Below are positions 1-7,662 of a DNA stretch of 24,220 bases, in pieces. The position numbers and the translations under genes are program-made. The notes beneath the pieces were generated by a model. The model was given only the letters and a program-made list of their open reading frames with translations, did no database searches and was not told where the DNA came from. Numbering within the stretch: position 1 is the first letter of the stretch; each line of letters starts with the position of its first letter. Location of the stretch: assembly GCA_033855775.1 (NCBI GenBank), contig JAWVFT010000025.1:1-24220 (forward strand). Reading direction: 5' to 3'. This DNA is from DASVTR01 sp033855775 (GTDB lineage: Bacteria > Acidobacteriota > Blastocatellia > Pyrinomonadales > Pyrinomonadaceae).

Positions 1-95
1 AACGGCAGCCCCGCCGCAAACAACAGCAGCACGGGCGCGAGCGACCAGAAGATAAAGCGGCTGCCGCTGAAAAGAGTCTTGCCAAATTCGCTCAT
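1..95 (-). CDS. N-terminus of a membrane protein, cut by the left edge
   Basis: Reading leftward from an ATG at 95, the frame stays open to the window edge and encodes about 31 residues beginning MSEFGKTLFSGSRF, followed by a hydrophobic stretch (FIFWSLAPVLLLFAAGL) that looks like a membrane helix or uncleaved signal anchor. It lies about 55 bases downstream of the M48 peptidase gene on the same strand and may be co-transcribed with it. No good Shine-Dalgarno motif precedes the ATG. The upstream bases consist of short repeats, so the start is only probable. Too little is visible to name a family. Confidence 0.5.
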   Translation of the reverse strand, partial: MSEFGKTLFSGSRFIFWSLAPVLLLFAAGLP

Positions 96-123
96 GCTTT
101 GCTCATGCTTCACTTATGCTTCG
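91..123. repeat. Three imperfect 11-bp direct repeats
   Basis: Three consecutive 11-mers of the type CTCATGCTTTG / CTCATGCTTCA / CTTATGCTTCG fill the gap between the peptidase stop and the partial gene, and a degenerate fourth copy follows. They overlap the start region of the partial membrane protein. No function is evident. Confidence 0.6.
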
Positions 124-150
124 CTGGCTTCGCTCATCGCGTCTGAAGCC

Positions 151-2112
151 TCAGAACGCGGCGGCCTGCACGCGCTTGTCTATCAAGTGGCTCATCTCTG
201 TGGTTAGTGTTTCCTTGCTGGTGAAGAGTTCCCAGACCATTCCGGCGGCGGGCGGCTCGTTTCTTGAGGTGATGCGCGTGGCGAGGCTGAAGCGACGGAC
301 GGGACTCGGATGCGTGTCGTCTTCCGTCGTCTGGCGATTGATAGCCTTGCTCACTTCGGCCTCGATAGACTTGACGACTTCATCGCTCTCGGCCTCCGGC
401 AACTCGTATAGATTCTGCACGACGCGCCGCGCCGCGACCGCCTTGTCTATCTCTCTGGAAGCCAGGTGGTCAAACTCTATGGCGCGGCGGACGACGTGGC
501 CCAAGCCTTCTTTGAAAGCCTTCGCGCCGTAGATGTGGACGGCTACGCGGTCGGCCAGCGTTTCCTGCAAGCGCGTCGCGCCGTGGCTGATGCGGCGAAA
601 GATGAAATGGTAGACGCGCAGGAATTGAAAGGCGATGTTCCACCAAGTCGCCTGCCCGCTCCTGGCCATCGCTCGCGCAAACTTCATCATGTCTTTGTTG
701 ACGCGCAGGGCCACGTCGCCGCCAGCCGTGTCGCGGTGCGTGAAATGGCCGTACTCGTGCGCCAGCACGGCGCGAAAAGCGTTCTGGCTGAAACCATTCA
801 AGACGCCGACGCCGAGAATCAAAACGCGCTCGGCTGCGTCCTGCCGCCGCTGGCGGAAACTGCCGCGCTCGTAGACGGCGAGGTCTGTTCCGGGCGTGAC
901 GCGAATTTCGTCAATCGGTCGCGTGCGAACGCTCTCGGCCACCTCGCGCGTCAAAGCCCACAGCCCCGGAGCTTCGTCCAGGCGCAAACTTCTGCCGGGG
1001 TCTTCCTCCTTCTGCTTGATGAACAGCGAGCGAATCATCTGAAAGATGGTGACGACGGCGCAGCACGCGAGCAGCAACACCAACTTGATTGGGATGCTCC
1101 CCAACGAGATGAAGCCGTAGATGATAGAGCCGGAGATGGCGAGGACGAGGAAGATGACGACGGGAATCGAGATGTAATAGTAAAGGCCCGCGACGTTGAT
1201 GACCATTTTATAAAACTTGCGCAGCGAGGCCTGGCGGCTGCTCGTCAAGTCGTTCGGGTCTGACTGTTCCAGCGAACGCAGCGTGGCGTTTGAAAGCTTC
1301 TTGCCGAGGATAAAAAGCGCCAGCAACCCGGCCAGCCAAACTCCGACCAGATAGAGCGCGTAATGGAAATAACGCCAGACCAGAGCCTTCGTGTGAATGC
1401 CCGAATCGAGAAACTGCTTGACCGCCTGCGGGTCCAGGCCGAGGGCTTCGGCGCGCTTGATTTCATCTTCGGCAGTCACCCAATCTTCGTCGGTCGCGGC
1501 GAGGATGGCTTTGAAGTAATGCGTCTGCATCAAGTCAGGATGGCGCGCGGCCATCTGCTTTGTCGCATCACGAAAGCTCTGCACGCGGTCTAAGTCCAGA
1601 GAGAGTTCGGCCACCAGGCCGGGATACGAAGGGTCGCCTGTGTCCTTGTTCCGCGTGTTGGCTTCAATCGCCAGATTGAGCGCGCGTTCCAGCGCGGCTC
1701 GCGCGGCCTGCTTTCCCGGCGCGGGATAAGCCAGCATCCCGGCCAGCGTAATCAAATTCTCCGGCGAGCGGTTCAACTGCACGGCCTTTTCCAGCAAGGC
1801 CATTCCTTCCTTCTCGCTGCCAGTCAAAACGAGGGCTGTCCCCAATCGCCTGTAGAGCGGGTCAAACTCCGGCGCCGTCTTCAGTGCTTCCTGATAAAGT
1901 CGCGCGGCCTCCTGATAGTTTTCTTTGTCGAAGGCTTCCGTCGCGGCCTTGAAGGCGGGCAGAGCCTGCGGCGAGACGGCTTCCAACTCGCTCCAGATAG
2001 CTTTCTCTTTTGTCATGTTGCGCTCAGGAGCCTGCGCGAAAGCCGCCGACGAGGGCAGCAGCACGAGGCTCAACAGAGCGCACAAATAGAAGCAACGCAT
2101 GAGTCGAAGCAT
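151..2112 (-). CDS. TPR-containing M48 family membrane zinc metallopeptidase
   Basis: This is a 653-residue protein. The N-terminus (MLRLMRCFYLCALLSLVLLP...AFAQA) is a signal peptide, and residues about 45-235 contain TPR-like helices (KENYQEAARLYQEALK). Three hydrophobic segments follow at about 248-270, 306-333 and 338-362. The M48 catalytic domain carries the zinc motif HEYGH at 452-456, with a probable third ligand Glu517 in LQETLAD. M48 (HtpX/Ste24/BepA-like) enzymes degrade misfolded membrane or envelope proteins. The combination of an exported TPR domain with a membrane-embedded peptidase suggests envelope quality control, but the substrate is unknown. The gene lies 209 bases downstream of mglA. 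No clear ribosome site precedes the ATG, so Met5 is also possible as the start. Confidence 0.85.
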   Translation of the reverse strand: MLRLMRCFYLCALLSLVLLPSSAAFAQAPERNMTKEKAIWSELEAVSPQALPAFKAATEAFDKENYQEAARLYQEALKTAPEFDPLYRRLGTALVLTGSEKEGMALLEKAVQLNRSPENLITLAGMLAYPAPGKQAARAALERALNLAIEANTRNKDTGDPSYPGLVAELSLDLDRVQSFRDATKQMAARHPDLMQTHYFKAILAATDEDWVTAEDEIKRAEALGLDPQAVKQFLDSGIHTKALVWRYFHYALYLVGVWLAGLLALFILGKKLSNATLRSLEQSDPNDLTSSRQASLRKFYKMVINVAGLYYYISIPVVIFLVLAISGSIIYGFISLGSIPIKLVLLLACCAVVTIFQMIRSLFIKQKEEDPGRSLRLDEAPGLWALTREVAESVRTRPIDEIRVTPGTDLAVYERGSFRQRRQDAAERVLILGVGVLNGFSQNAFRAVLAHEYGHFTHRDTAGGDVALRVNKDMMKFARAMARSGQATWWNIAFQFLRVYHFIFRRISHGATRLQETLADRVAVHIYGAKAFKEGLGHVVRRAIEFDHLASREIDKAVAARRVVQNLYELPEAESDEVVKSIEAEVSKAINRQTTEDDTHPSPVRRFSLATRITSRNEPPAAGMVWELFTSKETLTTEMSHLIDKRVQAAAF

Positions 2113-2250
2113 GTGAGTGTGACTTTCGTGATGACCGCCGCCGGAAAGCTGGAAAGCGAGCGGCGGCGGCGCAATCGTCTAACGCAATCATTCGCCGCGA
2201 AGGGCGTCCGTGCGGTTGTTTAAGCAGCGTCGGGGAGAACTAAACGAAAC

Positions 2251-2274
2251 CTTGTCTTGTGACTTGTCTTGTGA
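2251..2274. repeat. 12-bp tandem duplication in the mglA-M48 gap
   Basis: Two exact copies of CTTGTCTTGTGA lie head to tail in the 209-base gap between mglA and the peptidase gene. They resemble the heptad-type short repeats seen before glmS. The rest of the gap shows no gene. Confidence 0.6.
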
Positions 2275-2321
2275 GATGAGAACGAAGCGGCTCTCTCTCT
2301 TTGTGGCCGCAGCCCTTGAGC

Positions 2322-2906
2322 TTAACTTTTACGCAACTCCGTCAAGACCTGCTTGGCGACGGCCTTGAGCGTGTCGAAGACGCCGACGCCCGTGGCGGCC
2401 ACAGCTTCGACGACCGGCTCGTCCTTGCGATGCAGTTCGCCCGCCATGTCTTCGACGGGGACGACGTTTGGCAAATCCCGCTTGTTGAGTTGCAGGACGT
2501 AAGGCAGGTTCATCAGTTCGTACCCTTGCGTCCGCAAATTCTCTTCCAGATTGTGGAGCGATTCGATGTTGGCATCCATGCGCTCTTCCTGCGAGTCGGC
2601 GACGAAGACCACGCCGTCAACGCCCTTCAAAATCAGCTTGCGCGAGGCGTCGTAAAAGACCTGGCCCGGAACCGTGTAGAGATGAAAGCGCGTCTTGAAG
2701 CCGCGCACCGTGCCGAGTTCAAGCGGCATGAAATCGAAGAAGAGCGTGCGGTCGGTTTCGGTCGCAAGGCTAATCAGCTTGCCCTTCGACTGCGGCGCGG
2801 TCGAATCAAAGATGTACTGCAAGTTAGTCGTCTTGCCGCACAGCCCCGGCCCGTAATAAACAATCTTGCAGTTGATCTCGCGTGAAGCGTAATTGATGAA
2901 TGTCAT
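2322..2906 (-). CDS. mglA: MglA-type small Ras-like GTPase
   Basis: At 194 residues this matches the length of Myxococcus MglA. The P-loop reads GPGLCGKTT at residues 19-27, the switch II motif is TVPGQ with Thr78 in place of the usual Ras Asp (a hallmark of the MglA family) and Gln82, and the base-specificity motif is NKRD at 141-144. MglA-GTP marks one cell pole and drives motility or polarity machinery, and MglB acts as its GTPase-activating partner. The gene sits 95 bases after the roadblock gene on the same strand, the usual mglB-mglA order, so the two are probably one operon. No motility genes are visible nearby, so the output pathway (gliding, pili or cell polarity) cannot be read from this window. 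Confidence 0.93.
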   Translation of the reverse strand: MTFINYASREINCKIVYYGPGLCGKTTNLQYIFDSTAPQSKGKLISLATETDRTLFFDFMPLELGTVRGFKTRFHLYTVPGQVFYDASRKLILKGVDGVVFVADSQEERMDANIESLHNLEENLRTQGYELMNLPYVLQLNKRDLPNVVPVEDMAGELHRKDEPVVEAVAATGVGVFDTLKAVAKQVLTELRKS

Positions 2907-3001
2907 GGAAAAATCGTGTAACGGGTAAACGGGCGACCATCTTGACGAAAGCGGCGCGGTTTGGATGGCTCTCGCCGCCTGTCGTCAATTGTCGCCTGAG
3001 A

Positions 3002-3484
3002 CTAACCAAACAGACTGTCTATGTCTTCGTCCGTGATTTCCGCAAAGAGCGAATGCTCGTCTTCTCTCTTCTCCTTCGACTCGCGGATGACGGCCTCGAA
3101 AATGGTGGCCAACTCGCGCGAAGACTGCTTGACGCGCAGTTTGACCAGACCGAGGCTCGAACGCTCGTCGAAAATCACGACCAGCAGCACGCGTCCGATG
3201 ATGCAAATATAAATGCTTTCGCGCTCGCCTTCGTGCGAGAGGGTCGGAAACTCTTTCTCGCCGATTAACTGAGCCATGCCGCCGGTCGTCGCCACGTTTC
3301 CGGCGGCGAGCGAGGCGAGGCTGGTCGTGTCCAAATTCCCAACCTCGCCATGCACGGCGATTTGCTGTCCGTCTTTATCGACGAGAAAAGCCACGCGGGC
3401 CGCAGAGTCCAGACGCAGCTTAGCCAGCACGGCTTTAATCTGATGGTAATGCTGTTCACGCATTACGATGGGAGTGTCTGCCAT
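3002..3484 (-). CDS. mglB: Roadblock/LC7 protein, MglB-like GTPase-activating partner
   Basis: This 160-residue protein carries a roadblock/LC7 fold: a central region reading VAFLVDKDGQQIAVHGEVGNLDTTSLASLAAGN, then a second half with IYICIIGRVLLVVIFDERSSLGLVKLRVK. It has an acidic C-terminal tail. Its size and its position directly before mglA fit MglB, which forms dimers that bind MglA and stimulate GTP hydrolysis. Translation could begin at the ATG used here or at Met8. A TTGGGT-N7-ACCCAA inverted repeat lies about 80-95 bases upstream. Confidence 0.88.
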   Translation of the reverse strand: MADTPIVMREQHYHQIKAVLAKLRLDSAARVAFLVDKDGQQIAVHGEVGNLDTTSLASLAAGNVATTGGMAQLIGEKEFPTLSHEGERESIYICIIGRVLLVVIFDERSSLGLVKLRVKQSSRELATIFEAVIRESKEKREDEHSLFAEITDEDIDSLFG

Positions 3485-3861
3485 TAGTACAGCTCTCTTT
3501 TACGGGTTAGAAGCAGGCGAGGCGGGAAGGCGGCTCGGCGGCTGCCTGAGAATGCCCACTTGGGTCAATTAAACCCAAAGATTCAGAAGGTTTTCGCCCG
3601 TCCGCACAAGCGCGCGATGGTTGTTGGCCGATCTTGCGGGGCAAGACGCCGCAACCACAAACACTCTACCACGCCGGACAAATTGACTTCAAGTGTTTTT
3701 CGATGTTTATTTTCAGCCTAGCATGGTTCAACCGCGAGCCTCTTCAATCCCCGCAAACCCGCATGACTCGTTGATTTAGCCGCCAAGCTGTGTTAAGCTT
3801 TGCCGCGTGTATGGCTGCTCCACTTTGAATTGAGCCGCTTATTGGAAATCAGGTGCTTCGC
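3485..3861. other. Divergent intergenic region between mglB and the TPR gene
   Basis: This 377-base gap has no convincing ORF and should hold promoters for both flanking genes. It contains the inverted repeat TTGGGT-N7-ACCCAA (3560-3578), a small hairpin TTGCGG/CCGCAA near 3634-3654, and an AT-richer stretch near 3683-3711 with a TTGACT hexamer and, 17 bases on, TTTATT, which could be a rightward promoter. Confidence 0.4.
3560..3578. promoter_or_regulatory. Inverted repeat TTGGGT-N7-ACCCAA upstream of mglB
   Basis: Two 6-bp arms separated by seven AT-rich bases form a dyad in the mglB upstream region. Such a layout can be an operator for a dimeric regulator, but it is a single occurrence and the regulator is unknown. 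Confidence 0.3.
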
Positions 3862-4953
3862 ATGAGCGATCCCGTAATCAAGGGTGTGAAACGATCCCCT
3901 TCCCGCCCTGCCGCCTCGCGTCACAGTTCGAGCACGTCTTCTGCTAAGAACCGAACGACAGCGGGCAAGACGGCCCCCACGCAGCCTTTGAAGAAACGCT
4001 CCGCGGCGGATAAAGCTCCCGCGCTCAAAGCTCCCAAGACAATCGCCAAATCGCCTGCGCCCGTTGCGGCCAAAGCCAAGAGCACGAAGACTGCCAAAGC
4101 TGCTCCCGTCAAGAAATCCGCTGTCAAAGCCGCGCCGAAAGCCGCTCCGGTCAAGTCCAAAGCAGTTTCTAAAGCTATTCCTGCAAAAGCCAGAAGCGCG
4201 GCCAAGGCTGTGACCAAGACCGCGGCGCGCAAGCCCGCGCCGGTCAAGGCCACGCAGAAGCGCGCCGCGCCGCCTTTGTCGAAGGCTGCGACGCCTTCGT
4301 CGAAAACTGCCAAAGCCGCTCCGACCAAAACGACTCCGGCCAGGACTGCGACAGCAAAAGTCGCTCCGGCAAAATCCGCCAAGGCTCCATTGAAACAGGG
4401 AGCCAGGGCTACTGCGCCGCCGCGCAAATCCGCTGCGCCTGTGACGACGCCGCGCCAGCCGACGCAGGATGAAGCGGCTGCCTTGCGCGCCTTTGAGCGA
4501 GCGCACAAGGAGTTCGTGCGCGGACATTTTGGCGAAGCGCGGCAACTGTTCCGCGCGTTGGTGGAAAAGCACGCTGGCGTCTCGGAAGTGACGGCGCGGG
4601 CGCGCACCTATCTGAATATCGCGGAGGCGCGGCTGCGCTCCGAGCCACAGCTTCCGCGCGATGCAGATTCGCTCTACGACCGCGGCGTCATAGAGTTGAA
4701 TCGCGGCGACTACGTGGCGGCGCAGGAATTATTCGAGCGCGCTCTCAAGCGCGAACACTCCGCCGCGCATATTCATTACGGCTTGGCGGCGACGCGCGCC
4801 CGCCTCGGCTCCATTGACCTGGCTCTCGAATCCCTACAGCACGCGCTTGAGATTCAGCCGAGCCTGCGCATCCGCGCACAGCATGACCCTGACTTGACGA
4901 CGCTCAGAAACGACCCTGAGTTTGAACGGCTGGTCTTTGCCCCTCGCTTCTAA
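3862..4953 (+). CDS. Histone-H1-like Lys/Ala/Pro-rich tail fused to TPR domain
   Basis: The protein has about 363 residues from the ATG at 3862, which follows AGG with eight bases of spacing; a GTG nine bases earlier is also possible. Residues 1 to about 200 are low complexity, dominated by Lys, Ala, Pro, Ser and Thr in units such as KAAPVK, PAKA and TAKAAPTK, and strongly basic like bacterial H1-like proteins. Residues about 205-363 are folded and contain TPR-type helix pairs (HKEFVRGHFGEARQLFRALVEK; YDRGVIELNRGDYVAAQELFERALKRE; ARLGSIDLALESLQHALEIQP). The tail could bind DNA, RNA or polyanions while the TPR binds protein partners; this is inference from composition. It stands alone between divergent mglB and the yvcK cluster. 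Confidence 0.75.
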   Translation: MSDPVIKGVKRSPSRPAASRHSSSTSSAKNRTTAGKTAPTQPLKKRSAADKAPALKAPKTIAKSPAPVAAKAKSTKTAKAAPVKKSAVKAAPKAAPVKSKAVSKAIPAKARSAAKAVTKTAARKPAPVKATQKRAAPPLSKAATPSSKTAKAAPTKTTPARTATAKVAPAKSAKAPLKQGARATAPPRKSAAPVTTPRQPTQDEAAALRAFERAHKEFVRGHFGEARQLFRALVEKHAGVSEVTARARTYLNIAEARLRSEPQLPRDADSLYDRGVIELNRGDYVAAQELFERALKREHSAAHIHYGLAATRARLGSIDLALESLQHALEIQPSLRIRAQHDPDLTTLRNDPEFERLVFAPRF

Positions 4954-5088
4954 TTCTCTCCTCTGTGTCAGCCGACCAAGACCATTATCCCTTTTCCCGC
5001 GCATCAAGTTTCAATGCCCGCGTCTTTTAGGTATCATTCCGACATTGGCGTTTGACGGCCAATCAGCCCCGAAGGAGACAAGCGCGCT

Positions 5089-6126
5089 TTGACATCCTCG
5101 GAAACGAATCACGGCTTAAAGCTCGTTGCCATCGGCGGCGGCACAGGACTTTCGACGCTGCTGGCCGGACTCAAACTAATGGTCGGCGCGAGCGAGGGCC
5201 GCGACGTGTGGCTCGACACGCTTTCGGCCATCGTCACGGTGTCGGATGACGGCGGAAGTTCGGGCCGTCTGCGTGACGAGTTGCAGATGCTGCCGCCCGG
5301 CGACATACGCAACTGCATGGTCGCGCTGTCGGAAGATTCCACGCTGCTGTCGCGTCTCTTTCGTCATCGCTTTCGCGGCGACGGCGAGCTTGGTGGCCAC
5401 AGCTTCGGCAATCTGTTCCTCGCGGCCCTGACGGAAGTGACAGGGGATTTCGTCGAAGCCGTGCGGCTGTCGTCCGAAGTCCTCGCCAGCAAAGGGCGCA
5501 TCTACCCTGCGACTATTAACGATGTGCGGCTCGTCGCCGAGTTGGAAGACGGCTCGGAGGTCAAAGGCGAGACGCAGATTACGGCCTCGAAGGCGGCGAT
5601 ACGACGGCTGCGACTTGAGCCTGAACAATGCTTGCCGCTGCCCGAAGCTCTCCTTGCGATTCGCGCCGCCGATGCCATCACCATCGGCCCCGGCTCGCTC
5701 TACACCAGCATCCTTCCGAACCTTCTGGTGGCGCGCGTCGCGGACGCCATCGGCAGCGCGCAAGCCGTCAAAATTTTCATCTGCAACCTGATGACGCAGC
5801 CCGGCGAAACCGACGGCTACACTGCGCGCCAACATCTGGAAGCCGTCCGCGCGTACGCGCCGCAAATCTCCTTCGACTACGTTATCGCCAACAATCGCCC
5901 GATTAGCGAAAAGCAGGCCGCGCTCTACGCTGCCGACGGTGCTCATCAAATCGGGATGCAGGATCACATGCTGGAAAAAGAGTTTGGCGAGCAGACGAAC
6001 ATCATCCGCGCGGATTTGTTGGACGAAGGCGAGAAGGTGCGGCACAGTCCTGAAAAGCTGGCGCGTGTTATAGTGACTTGTTGTGAGCAGGCGCGCGCGC
6101 GCTTCACCACCGCCATCCAAAGTTAG
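5089..6126 (+). CDS. yvcK: YvcK/GlmR (CofD-like) UDP-sugar-binding regulator
   Basis: The 345-residue protein starts at TTG 5089, preceded by GAAGGAG at suitable spacing. The first in-frame ATG lies after the conserved N-terminal motif and would delete it. Diagnostic motifs are GGGTGLS (residues 16-22) and the signature SDDGGSSGRLR (52-62), followed by the PGDIRNC region. YvcK/GlmR proteins share the CofD fold but act as regulators: in Bacillus, GlmR binds UDP-GlcNAc and stimulates GlmS, and YvcK is needed for growth on gluconeogenic carbon. Here the gene lies nine bases upstream of glmU and two genes before glmS, which fits a role in amino-sugar supply for the cell wall. No whiA or rapZ is adjacent, unlike in Firmicutes and Actinobacteria. 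Confidence 0.9.
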   Translation: MTSSETNHGLKLVAIGGGTGLSTLLAGLKLMVGASEGRDVWLDTLSAIVTVSDDGGSSGRLRDELQMLPPGDIRNCMVALSEDSTLLSRLFRHRFRGDGELGGHSFGNLFLAALTEVTGDFVEAVRLSSEVLASKGRIYPATINDVRLVAELEDGSEVKGETQITASKAAIRRLRLEPEQCLPLPEALLAIRAADAITIGPGSLYTSILPNLLVARVADAIGSAQAVKIFICNLMTQPGETDGYTARQHLEAVRAYAPQISFDYVIANNRPISEKQAALYAADGAHQIGMQDHMLEKEFGEQTNIIRADLLDEGEKVRHSPEKLARVIVTCCEQARARFTTAIQS

Positions 6127-6135
6127 AACGAGCCT

Positions 6136-7566
6136 ATGGAAAAACAGACACCAACGAGCACACACGAAACGCCCGCGCCGCTCGACATACTTATTCTGGC
6201 GGCAGGACTCGGCACACGCATGCGCTCGCAAACGGCCAAGGTGCTACACCGTCTCGACGGGCGTCCACTCATCGCGCACGTCTGCCGCGCCGCGACTGCG
6301 CTTAGCCCGCGTTCCATCTACGTCATCGTCGGGCATCAGGCCGACGCGGTGAAGACGGCTGTGAGCGAAGAGTTGGGCGACAGCGGCGCGGTTTACGTCA
6401 AGCAGCAGGAGCAACGCGGGACGGGCGATGCCGTCATGGCCGCGCGCGCGAGTCTGGCCGAAGCCTCTTCCACGCTGCTCACGCTCTACGGCGATTTGCC
6501 GCTGGTTCGCGCAGAGACGTTGGGCGCGCTTGTTCATCAACATCGCACGCATCGCGGGCGCGGCGCGGCCTGCACGATGTTGACCGTCCGGCTTGAAGAC
6601 CCGACCGGCTACGGTCGCATCGTCCGCGACGAAGACGGTCGCTTTCTCAAAATCGTAGAGCAACGCGACGCCACCGCCGAGGAACGACAAATCAAAGAGA
6701 TTAACGCGGGCATCTACTGCTTTGAGACGCGCACGCTGTTTGACGCGCTCTCGCGCGTGCAGCCCGCCAACGCGCAGGGCGAATATTATCTGACGGACGT
6801 TCCCGGCATCCTGCGCGCCGACGGCGAAGACGTGGGCATCTATCAACACACGGACGCGCGCGAAGTTTCGGGCATCAACACGCGCGTCGAGTTGGCCGAG
6901 TTTGAAAACCTGCTGCGCCGCCGCACGCTGCGCCGTTTGATGCTCGACAGCGGCGTCACCTTCGTTGACCCTTCGCACACCTACGTCAGTTCCGACGCGC
7001 AGCTTGGCCGCGACTGCGTTATCTACCCGGACGTGCATATCGAAGGCCACACCGTCATCGGCGACGAATGCGAAATCCGCTCCGGCACGCGCATCTCAAA
7101 CTCGCGCATCGGCAACGGCGTGACGATTAAAGACCACTGCGTCATCTTAGACAGCGAGGTCGGGGACAACTGCTCTGTCGGCCCGTTCGCGCACCTGCGC
7201 ATGAACTCGCAAATGGAAGAGCGCGCGGCGGTCGGCAATTTCGTCGAGATGAAAAAGTCGCGCTTGGGGCGCGGCTCAAAGTCTATGCACCTGACCTACC
7301 TTGGCGACGCGACCGTCGGCGAGAAGACCAACATCGGCGCAGGCACCATCACCTGCAACTACGACGGCCAGAACAAGCACCCGACCGTCATCGAAGACAA
7401 CGTGAAAATCGGCTCGGACACGATGCTCGTCGCGCCCGTGCGCGTCGGGCGCGGCTCTATGACGGCGGCGGGCGCGGTCGTCACGAAAGACGTGCCGCCC
7501 GACACGCTCGTCGCGGGCGTTCCGGCCTCTATCAAAAAGCGCATCAAAGAACCCGTGAGCAAGTGA
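6136..7566 (+). CDS. glmU: Bifunctional GlcN-1-P acetyltransferase / GlcNAc-1-P uridyltransferase
   Basis: The 476-residue length is usual for GlmU. The N-terminal pyrophosphorylase domain begins after a 15-residue extension with LAAGLGTRMRS and Lys35 (the GxGTRM-K nucleotide-binding signature), and continues with LYGDLPL and NAGIYCF. The C-terminal half is a left-handed beta helix of hexapeptide repeats with HLTYLGDATVG (catalytic His) and NIGAGTITCNYDG, the acetyl-CoA and GlcN-1-P site. It makes UDP-GlcNAc for peptidoglycan and outer-membrane glycans in the cytoplasm. The gene follows yvcK by nine bases with only a weak ribosome site, so coupling to yvcK translation is likely. Confidence 0.97.
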   Translation: MEKQTPTSTHETPAPLDILILAAGLGTRMRSQTAKVLHRLDGRPLIAHVCRAATALSPRSIYVIVGHQADAVKTAVSEELGDSGAVYVKQQEQRGTGDAVMAARASLAEASSTLLTLYGDLPLVRAETLGALVHQHRTHRGRGAACTMLTVRLEDPTGYGRIVRDEDGRFLKIVEQRDATAEERQIKEINAGIYCFETRTLFDALSRVQPANAQGEYYLTDVPGILRADGEDVGIYQHTDAREVSGINTRVELAEFENLLRRRTLRRLMLDSGVTFVDPSHTYVSSDAQLGRDCVIYPDVHIEGHTVIGDECEIRSGTRISNSRIGNGVTIKDHCVILDSEVGDNCSVGPFAHLRMNSQMEERAAVGNFVEMKKSRLGRGSKSMHLTYLGDATVGEKTNIGAGTITCNYDGQNKHPTVIEDNVKIGSDTMLVAPVRVGRGSMTAAGAVVTKDVPPDTLVAGVPASIKKRIKEPVSK

Positions 7567-7645
7567 TAGGTGATAAGTGATAAGAGAAAAGCTTTTTGTC
7601 TTTAACTCATTACTCATTACTAACTTGTCACTTGTCACTCGTCAC
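7563..7645 (+). repeat. Heptad-repeat stem-loop between glmU and glmS
   Basis: The left arm (7563-7584) is built of repeating (A)GTGATA units and the right arm (7624-7645) of ACTTGTC/ACTCGTC units; the loop contains ACTCATT repeats. In RNA the two 22-base arms pair with one mismatch if G-U pairs are allowed. The left arm begins inside the glmU stop codon, and the right arm ends just before the AAGGAG ribosome site of glmS. Such heptanucleotide repeats resemble the short tandemly repeated sequences described in cyanobacteria. Whether this one regulates glmS or is a mobile-type repeat is unknown. Confidence 0.7.
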
Positions 7646-7662
7646 TGTTTTAAGGAGAAGTT

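Noticed and set aside
466..1263. 265-codon ORF opposite the M48 peptidase
   Set aside because: Antisense shadow of a well-supported gene containing the HEYGH zinc site.
5176..6231. Long antisense ORF opposite yvcK (351 codons)
   Set aside because: It is a shadow of the YvcK frame in GC-rich DNA; the product has no recognisable motif, whereas the plus strand shows clear YvcK signatures.
7567..7662. glmS ribozyme or riboswitch in the glmS leader
   Set aside because: The gap is under 100 bases and consists mostly of heptamer repeats; the conserved ribozyme core is not visible.
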